Below are positions 57,362 to 64,000 of a stretch of 64,000 nucleotides of DNA, in pieces. This DNA is from Paramacrobiotus metropolitanus (taxonomy: Eukaryota; Tardigrada; Eutardigrada; Parachela; Macrobiotidae), in NCBI RefSeq assembly GCF_019649055.1, contig NW_026570257.1, positions 620,001 through 684,000 of the forward strand. The letters run 5' to 3'. A program made the translations under genes and the position numbers. How positions within the stretch are numbered: the first letter of the stretch is position 1; each line of letters begins with the position of its first letter. The notes beneath the pieces are model-generated. The model was not told where the DNA came from. It did no database searches and worked only from the letters and a program-made list of their open reading frames with translations.

Positions 57362-58087
57362 ATGCTTGCAAAGAGCATAGTATTGATTAGCGTATGTATT
57401 GCGGTTGCCCTCGCCATCCGCTCGGATCCCAAGCCGGGCGATGCCGAAAGCACCAAAGTTGCCAACGATGCCCTCTTTGACCCATCATGTAATCCTCCTT
57501 CGTGCTTTCCTGAATATTCCCACTGCGGTGCCAGGATGGCCAAGGGAAAAGTCATTGTTAAGAGTTACCAAAGAGAACTTCAGCGTGAAGGAACCCTTTA
57601 TATTCTGAAGGTATTTAAAACGTGTTTTCACCGGTGTTACGTTGACTTCGATCATTTACGGCATGTAGTGCAAAATTTCTTGGAGCCATAATTTATAGTT
57701 TTGTGGTTTGCTGCCAGCCATCTGCTGCTCTTTACCGATAACAATGTTTTCTCAATGGTAGTGATCAAGAACAATACATGCACTACACTTGCGTACTGCA
57801 AAACAGAAGTTATAATACAGGTGTTTGTTTTCTCTATCCTACTCCGCAGTAGGCGTGAGGTTTTACCCAGTTTCTGAATTACAGTACATATTTTGCACTC
57901 ACTAACGCTTGCACTTATTGCTACCAAAGGCGTTCACTTATAACATTGCACTTCTTCTTAGGTCGACCTGGAAATGCCGCCCTCGGGTTCCCACAAAACC
58001 GAATTAATCCGTGGCAAAACCATGGAAGTGTTCAAGCCCAAGGGAAGAGCATCACCCACTGTGAAAAAGAATCCTTGCGACAATTAA
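57362..58087 (+). CDS. Secreted cystatin-like protein, 124 residues
   Basis: Exons 57362-57610 and 57962-58087, intron phase 0. The signal peptide is MLAKSIVLISVCIAVALA, then SDPKPGDAESTKVAND, a cysteine-bearing loop (SCNPPSC, SHCGA), VIVKSYQRELQREGTLYILK, the intron, and VDLEMPP ... ending KKNPCDN. GTLYILK-V aligns with the GTNYYIK-V step of stefins, and the intron falls after that Lys. QxVxG is degenerate (YQRELQREG). It is secreted and possibly a protease inhibitor, but the binding loop is altered. AATAAA follows at about 58116. It forms a pair with the gene 1 kb downstream (57362 and 59129). Confidence 0.8.
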
Positions 58088-58149
58088 TCATCACAAAGTT
58101 TACTGTAGGATAAGGAATAAATATATAGTAAAATTTTCTGATTTCTGGT

Positions 58150-58940
58150 ACAACTACTTATGGCCAATTTGTCTTACAACTGTATGTGCAACGTATTACA
58201 GTGCGTGCCGTTTTTAATAATCCACTCCAGCCTTTAAAGTACGAGTGCGTAGGGGGTGGAGGTTTGATAGTGCATGGTAATAAAAATGCGGGGTGTGGTA
58301 TTAGGAAAAGCAAATTTATATTGCAAATGCACGCATAATGAAAATAATCCGTCAAAAGCGTTGAGAACTTGATTGTATTTGAGATCACACCATCTATTTT
58401 CTCTCTAAAGAATGCCACATATGCCAGTATTCGATCACGGCTATAATTGTACAATTATTACAGTTAGCTGCCTTATTTTGCTATCTCCCGACCCTAGTAA
58501 TATTATACGAGCGCCATTGTTCCCTGCCAATGCATCGGGATGTACGTACGAGTACTACATCTAGCACTTATTGGCGCGATGTCCGAAATCCAATGCAGTA
58601 AATTTTAAGTGCAAAATATTTAATACTGTATTAACCATTGTATATCTTAACGGATGTGACATGGCAATGCGATATTTCTTTCATTCTTTTCATTCGTTTG
58701 TGCGAAAAGTACCGAATCTTACATTATGATACGATTGCACTGTGCGCATCCCTTATGTATATATAGTACTACATTGTGCTGCACAAACAAAACAATAATA
58801 AAATTCTGAAAATAGCCTGTAGCTGCTTTTTTAGAAGAATACTTCTTGTACCGCTGTAAATTCAAACCTAGCTGGGTATGGAGTGGCCAGTCCCATTACG
58901 CCGTAAATACACTCGGCTGTTCAGCATTCAGTAAATCAAT
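58150..58940. other. Intergenic DNA between the cystatin-like pair
   Basis: No gene supported. Confidence 0.5.
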
Positions 58941-58958
58941 ATCTGTACATAATCACAC

Positions 58959-58967
58959 CTATAAACC
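58959..58967 (+). promoter_or_regulatory. TATA-like box of the second plus-strand cystatin-like gene
   Basis: CTATAAACC is followed by TGCA, like the promoter of the paralogue. It lies about 165 bp before the ATG at 59129. Confidence 0.5.
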
Positions 58968-59128
58968 TGCAATATTTTTTCAGAACGTAGTAATCTCGAC
59001 GTTAATTCAGTGCTGATTTTGATGGTTATACACTTATAGTGTGACACTTGCTATCACAGCTAGTTCTACAATATCGTGGTGCCAGTTCGCACTTGAGTTC
59101 GTTACATTAATTAATACGGCATTTCGAG

Positions 59129-59775
59129 ATGCCGCGGATCGCAACCCTCGTGCTTTTGGTTTTTTGCAACTCACTGGTCATTATGGCCAAGCTGTCCCCC
59201 AGCAAACCCGGGGACAACGAAAGCCGGACGATCGCTCTGCAAGCCTTTGTTGGCGGCCTGGATGCCAGTAATAAACCACCGGCTCTGCACTGCGGAGTCA
59301 GTCCCGGTACATTGGTCAACCTCCAGGTCAACAGCTACCAAACCGAAAAGCAGAAGGACGGCACGCTCTATGTTATGAAGGTAACGATTAATATTTACTG
59401 GCATCGAACAGCATTTGTTCTTTTAATGCGCTTTAACGTTTTTATATTATGTTAAAATGCACGTTCATGGAATTCGGCCTCTATAAACGTGCATGGAATT
59501 CGGCCTCTACCGATATAACTGATGCTAGATTTGTTGCATAGATGTAGGTACTGCAGTACTAAGTACAGCAGAATGCGCTTCACTCTTGTGCCCAGATCTT
59601 CTGTTAGGTTGATTTATTTATTCCACAAAAAGTTGGCGGTACGGTCAAGATCAGGACGATACGCAACAGGGAACTGGACGCCTTCAAACCAAGTGGAGGG
59701 GATAGTTTTCAGAACTTCAAACCTCCAGTTGTCAAGAAAAACCCTTGTGATGGCCTTAAATTGAACACCGGCTGA
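59129..59775 (+). CDS. Secreted cystatin-like protein, 139 residues
   Basis: Exons 59129-59380 and 59608-59775, intron phase 0. The acceptor TTCTGTTAG at 59607 gives VDLFIPQK, which matches VDLEMPP of the paralogue and fixes the join. The signal peptide is MPRIATLVLLVFCNSLVIMA, then SPSKPGDNESRTIALQAF, NLQVNSYQTEKQKDGTLYVMK, the intron, the second half with LDAFKPSGGD, and the end KKNPCDGLKLNTG. QxVxG is replaced by YQTEKQKDG. It lacks the extra cysteine loop of the 57-kb gene but keeps the end NPCD. Confidence 0.8.
59458..59512. repeat. Two-copy tandem repeat in the intron
   Basis: A unit of about 25 bp with TGGAATTCGGCCTCTA occurs twice in a row with few changes. Confidence 0.8.
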
Positions 59776-59789
59776 AAAAGCTGGATTGT

Positions 59790-61060
59790 ACCGTAGTTCT
59801 TTGATTTATGCGCTTATTAATAATGCAGATTTTTCCTTCGATATCGAATTTTAGTTTGCATACGCGCTGCGGCGCTTTTGCAGTTGAGCGGTTATGGGAG
59901 TTTACGTGGTTTTGTTTTACAGCCGCAGGCCGCAACAATGTGCAGGGATGCCGTTGACGTTAGCGGATCTGGGGCTTTGCTTTGTAAATTACTGCATTCA
60001 GCGTTAGCGCACATTAAATTGCAATGTTAGCTTATCCAGCGTACTTACATTAATAAGTGATTCTTGCCGAAGCTACTTCAACACTTTTTGTATGCAGATA
60101 TGAAAAATTAAAGGTAAAATATATTTGAAGAAAACGTATTATTGTACCGTGCATGTAGAGACACTAACTATTAATCGGAACTAGCCGACTATTAATTTTT
60201 TCATAAAAGTTTTGCAAATTTGCATCCATTGGCGAAAAAAATTAAGTGCGGTTACCTCGCTTACTTCGAAATCAAAGTACGAGTAAATCGAGACGTCAGT
60301 GGATTATGTGTAAGATTCACTAACCCTTACATCAGTCGCACAGTAATGCTGCGTTTTATTTATTCATACAGTATTAACAGATCGTAATATATGTGTTGAT
60401 CCCTGACATAATCGATATAAGGTTACATGGTTGGGAATTCGGTACACACTATGTCGAATTAACTTATACTGGAATTCTGACGATAAAAGTCAAGGACGCT
60501 CTAGCTTCACGTGTCTGCAACATGAGCTCTCAGGTTTTCTGGGATTTATGACGTAATGCATAATATTGTTATAATATGAACATGCTAACGCATACCTAAG
60601 CAAGTACTTGTAAAATAGTTGACGTAAATAGTTGACGTGACCGTGGTAGCAAAACATACAAAGTAGTAGAATCATATATACCTTCGCCATAATTTTCGTT
60701 ACTTACTATTTTACAAAACACCGGCGTTTTATTTGTGCCTTGTAATGCATATCTCGTCATGATTCGCACCAAAAACGCTGTCCCATGCAAATTTCGCTGC
60801 CAACGTGATGAAGTGAGAAATTGACACAATTGTTTCCTAGTATACGAACCTGTCAAAAACCCGGTTCGGGACGGTCTGCGTCAAGCGCCCACTTCAATCA
60901 GCTGACGGACGCCCGTGCCAGTTGTCTCGATTATCTCAGACAGCGATTCCCATTTTGCCCGGTTATTTTGTAATTTCACTCGCCTAACAAGGAAACGGTC
61001 AATTCTTCGGCTTGCATAACACAGTCCGATATTATTCTAACGTTAACAATAGTGTTATAG
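59790..61060. other. Intergenic DNA
   Basis: No gene supported. A small direct duplication with AATAGTTGACGT occurs at about 60615-60636. Confidence 0.45.
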
Positions 61061-61072
61061 CCCGGAAAAAGA

Positions 61073-61906
61073 ATGCTGGCTAGAATTTTATTAGCAGCTG
61101 TGCTGTGTGTGCTGGCGGTGGACGGTTCCTTGTTTGGCAAACTGCAGAGGGTCAAACGGGACGGTGACGGTTATGGGTATGGTTATGGCGGATACGGTTA
61201 CCCGTCGCCATATGGATACGGAGGATACGGCGGCGGTGCTAACAATGCCCTTTTAACCAGCCTCATGTTGGGATCACTCACGGGACGCCAGAGTACTGGC
61301 ACCAGCAATACGGCTGCCTTGGCCGCACTCGCTCCGCTTTTGTCGCAGTAAGAATGACCTTTTACAGGATTTTGGTCCAACGTCGGTGTCGGCTCATGAC
61401 CGATAAAAACTAGCTTGTAACAATAATGAATGGCTTACGTTACAACTAACTTATATAATTATTTACGTACGCATGTTAGTACTGCCACGCATTTTTTCGT
61501 GCGATTACCAAAATATCTATAGCGGTTATGTATACCCGGTCTAGCACATGTTCATTCTTCTGTACATACTAGTATTCAAAGACGCATAAAAATGCAGCAA
61601 ACTGATTTTTTTTCATAGAACTAAAGGCACCACAGATCAAAATCCTCTCTTTTGTTATTGCTGTTGTACAAGCACCGTTTGTTAAATTATAATATTAATT
61701 TTTAATTAATTTGGTTTATCCAAAAAGCGATAAATACAGGAATCCGTTTTAAAGACACGGTTACCTTGAAAATTGCAGTATGGCTAAAATTAATAACAGG
61801 TAGCATAACCACAGTGTACATTGTTGAACATCTTTGCAGACCCTCTTATATGGGAATGGGAATGCCGTACTATGGCGGAAGAAGTTACGGAGGAAGAGGG
61901 GATTAG
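61073..61906 (+). CDS. Gly/Tyr-rich secreted protein precursor, 113 residues
   Basis: Exons 61073-61347 and 61840-61906. The phase-2 split codon restores the frame and takes the coding region past an apparent stop to TAG 61906. The signal peptide is MLARILLAAVLCVLAVDG, then SLFGKLQRVKRDG with a Lys-Arg site, Gly/Tyr repeats (YGYGYGGYGYPSPYGYGG), an Ala/Leu/Ser-rich middle (NNALLTSLMLGSLTG), and an end with MGMPYYGGRSYGGRGD. The plan, Lys-Arg then Gly/Tyr, matches the 55-kb gene, including an RGD end in place of RGDR. Probably a cuticle or matrix peptide. Confidence 0.75.
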
Positions 61907-61909
61907 CCG

Positions 61910-62890
61910 GCAAAAAGATGGACTACTTGCTTGTTACGCCACGAATTGTATACGCATAAGATTGGGTTAAAAGGTTGTTAAAATCACTATACTACTTTCA
62001 GCAGTCTAGTTTTATTTATGGATGCATAGCAAAGCACTTCCCACTGTCAAAAACCGCATTTATTTTGTTGTTGATTTCCTTTGTGGTTTTTGCCTAACAT
62101 TATTCTGCATGAACGAAATGTACTCTAATTCGGATTGCATTAATCAAAAAATGAATAACTGCTGTATAAGAGACCGAGTGGGCATCGGCTTTTTTACTGT
62201 ACGTAGAAGTCTCGTTTTTAAACGTAGCATTTGTGCATGCAACTGTGCCGGTTAACCGGCTAATGATCTAGGTTCTAGAATACGTCACGTTCACAAAAAA
62301 TATCAAAACACGTCAAAACACTGAACTACTCTGCGAGGTAATTAGAGCTCTATCTTGTAGAAAAACAGTAACTGTATCACGATAGCATAAAATTGTATCA
62401 CGATACATATCGGCATAACTATGTGCAAATGCCAGAAAAATAAACTGCAATAAAAAACAAAGTAAAAACTTAAGAGCTTTTGCAACAAGCTCGTCGTTCG
62501 TCAAGATACTTAATAAATAAGGTAATACAAATGTAATAATGGAGTGCCCATTGCGAAATGCCATGATAAAAGCTAATATTGAGATCCATCTGAGAAAACG
62601 TTGTACAGTACAGTGCGCTGTATTGTTTCCGGTGCAGCCGAATGGCTTGTGATATCACTATCCAATACACCGGATAGCTCTGATGCCTTGTGCACGTTTG
62701 CAAGGCGAAAAATTTTCACCTTCTGAATTTCTGTTAGAAGGATGCTGCATCAGTGTGCAGTGCAGAATTGTGCATAACCAGATCATCCATGGCCATTGAG
62801 ATTCTTCCGAGTGTTTCCGTCCGGAACTTTCAGGAATATGGACCACTACTCTGGTAGCGCCTCTCAGCCATATATATACTTATATACCTA
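61910..62890. other. Intergenic DNA
   Basis: No gene supported. Confidence 0.5.
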
Positions 62891-62892
62891 GT

Positions 62893-63114
62893 TCAAATAA
62901 AAATATCCGAGCTGTTCAGTGCAGATATGTTCACCAAGAGTCCGGAGACTTTGTTATCCAATCCGGCAATTTCTCGTTCCCACGCGGGAAAATCGGTCTG
63001 ATCGATGGGAACCAGTATGCGCGAAAACGTCAGCGATCCCAGCAACAAGCCTAAACTACCAAATACTACGGCTGTTGCAATGGCCAACAGGTAACGTTTT
63101 GACGTTATGATCAT
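62893..63114 (-). CDS. Possible single-pass membrane or secreted protein, about 73 residues
   Basis: From ATG 63114 (MIITSKRYLLAIATAVVFG) a hydrophobic segment of about 24 residues is followed by an acidic, glycosylatable part (ALNSSDIFI). The frame is also open further up to 63168. It could be a signal-anchor protein or a first exon with the rest not found. No family is recognised. Confidence 0.3.
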   Translation of the reverse strand: MIITSKRYLLAIATAVVFGSLGLLLGSLTFSRILVPIDQTDFPAWEREIAGLDNKVSGLLVNISALNSSDIFI

Positions 63115-63169
63115 CTTGCAAAGTTCGGTACGTGGAATGTCCAGCGAGGATGCGGGAAGAGCATGCACC

Positions 63170-64000
63170 GGGGCCTAGCATAAGTTTTCAGGGACCACTA
63201 AGTATCAATACGAGTACTAACTGAAGTGGCAGTTTAAAAACCTGCCATAAAAAAATTCAAAATGCAAACTAGCCTTTACTCTAAAAAATCTGCATCTTCG
63301 CAGCAATACAAGTAGATTTTTCGAGATAAGATTTTACCATTACAAAAGTGACACGTAACAAACAACAAGTGAGAGTGAATTACACAAGAAACGTTTTGAA
63401 ACTAAATTCTAATTCCTGCCATAACTACAAAGATTGCTTCGTAGAGAAGTGCCAGACGCGGAAGTTGTTTTCTGCGATCGACACCAGCATGCAGCAATGC
63501 TAGAATATCGCGGACAAGAGGGCGATACATTAAGTACGTATACGCTGACCGACAGCCGCCGGCCAAACATTAACCATAGTCGACAATAGTACGCATTTAG
63601 AAAAACGGTAGATATTAAATCGTACAAATTAACGTAGGTAAGTACTAGTTCATCTGCTCAAATATTTTGGCACTCGTTTAGATGTGTATAGGTGCTCGAT
63701 TATATATTAAAGCAGTCTCCGTTTTGGAAAGTACTTTTTACGCTGCAGATAATTTATTTTTCAGTCTTTATAAAGAAGCAATAATAAAATCACAAAATTC
63801 AAATCCAGAATCACAGTTGTGAAAATATCTTACGAAACGAAACCTTGCGAAATTAACGTCATAATTTCCACATCAACATAATTTTTGGTAAGAATCACAC
63901 GTATCATTCCACATGCGGTACATATCCTCCACCGACGAATAATGCACACACATTTCCTTTTTCTGACATTTATCCTTTTCCACTCGCCACGCATATCCCT
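63170..64000. other. AT-rich intergenic DNA at the window end
   Basis: No gene supported. Confidence 0.45.

Overview
The window is nuclear DNA of an ecdysozoan animal. The evidence is short spliced genes with GT-AG introns, TATA boxes about 75-170 bp before the ATG, AATAAA signals, secreted proteins with the six-cysteine chitin-binding (CBM14, peritrophin-A) domain, and divergent rhodopsin-like receptors. A tardigrade or another small-genome panarthropod fits best, but that is inference. No bacterial operon, CRISPR array or rRNA was seen.

1-3.5 kb is the 3' part of a decayed Ty3/gypsy-type pol gene (reverse transcriptase, RNase H, integrase), broken by several frameshifts. It is followed by an unusual tail that carries a second, degenerate integrase zinc-binding region. 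3.8-13.8 kb holds six unrecognised genes, some broken, with nuclear/nucleic-acid-binding features (charged, Ser/Pro-rich, RGG-rich, coiled coil), several followed by their own AATAAA. A tandem array of five tRNA-like units (7.44-8.55 kb) lies between them.

15.0-18.4 kb is a multi-exon gene for a glycosylated secreted or surface protein. 18.9-19.8 kb (minus) is a receptor of the seven-helix type. 21.3 kb has two adjacent perfect palindromes (26 and 82 bp).

22.3-46.6 kb is the core: seven plus-strand paralogous genes (A-G) for secreted chitin-binding proteins. Each has a signal-peptide exon, a Lys-Arg site, a conserved region of about 50 residues, a CBM14 domain split by an intron, an acidic LLDDEP motif and a Ser- or Lys-rich tail. 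Gene C has three units in tandem. Gene B has one unit plus an eroded second, and gene F is a mosaic of the two subfamilies. Between them sit an LRR gene (minus), a cystatin-like gene, and a truncated receptor next to a large inverted repeat.

49.5-64 kb contains three more cystatin-like genes (one minus, two plus), an intronless nucleotidyltransferase-fold gene (minus) that looks foreign, and two Gly/Tyr-rich secreted peptide genes. The four cystatin-like genes share the phase-0 intron position seen in animal stefins. The secreted chitin-binding, cystatin-like and Gly/Tyr-rich products could act together in cuticle, gut lining or secretion. That link is inferred from shared secretion and location only.
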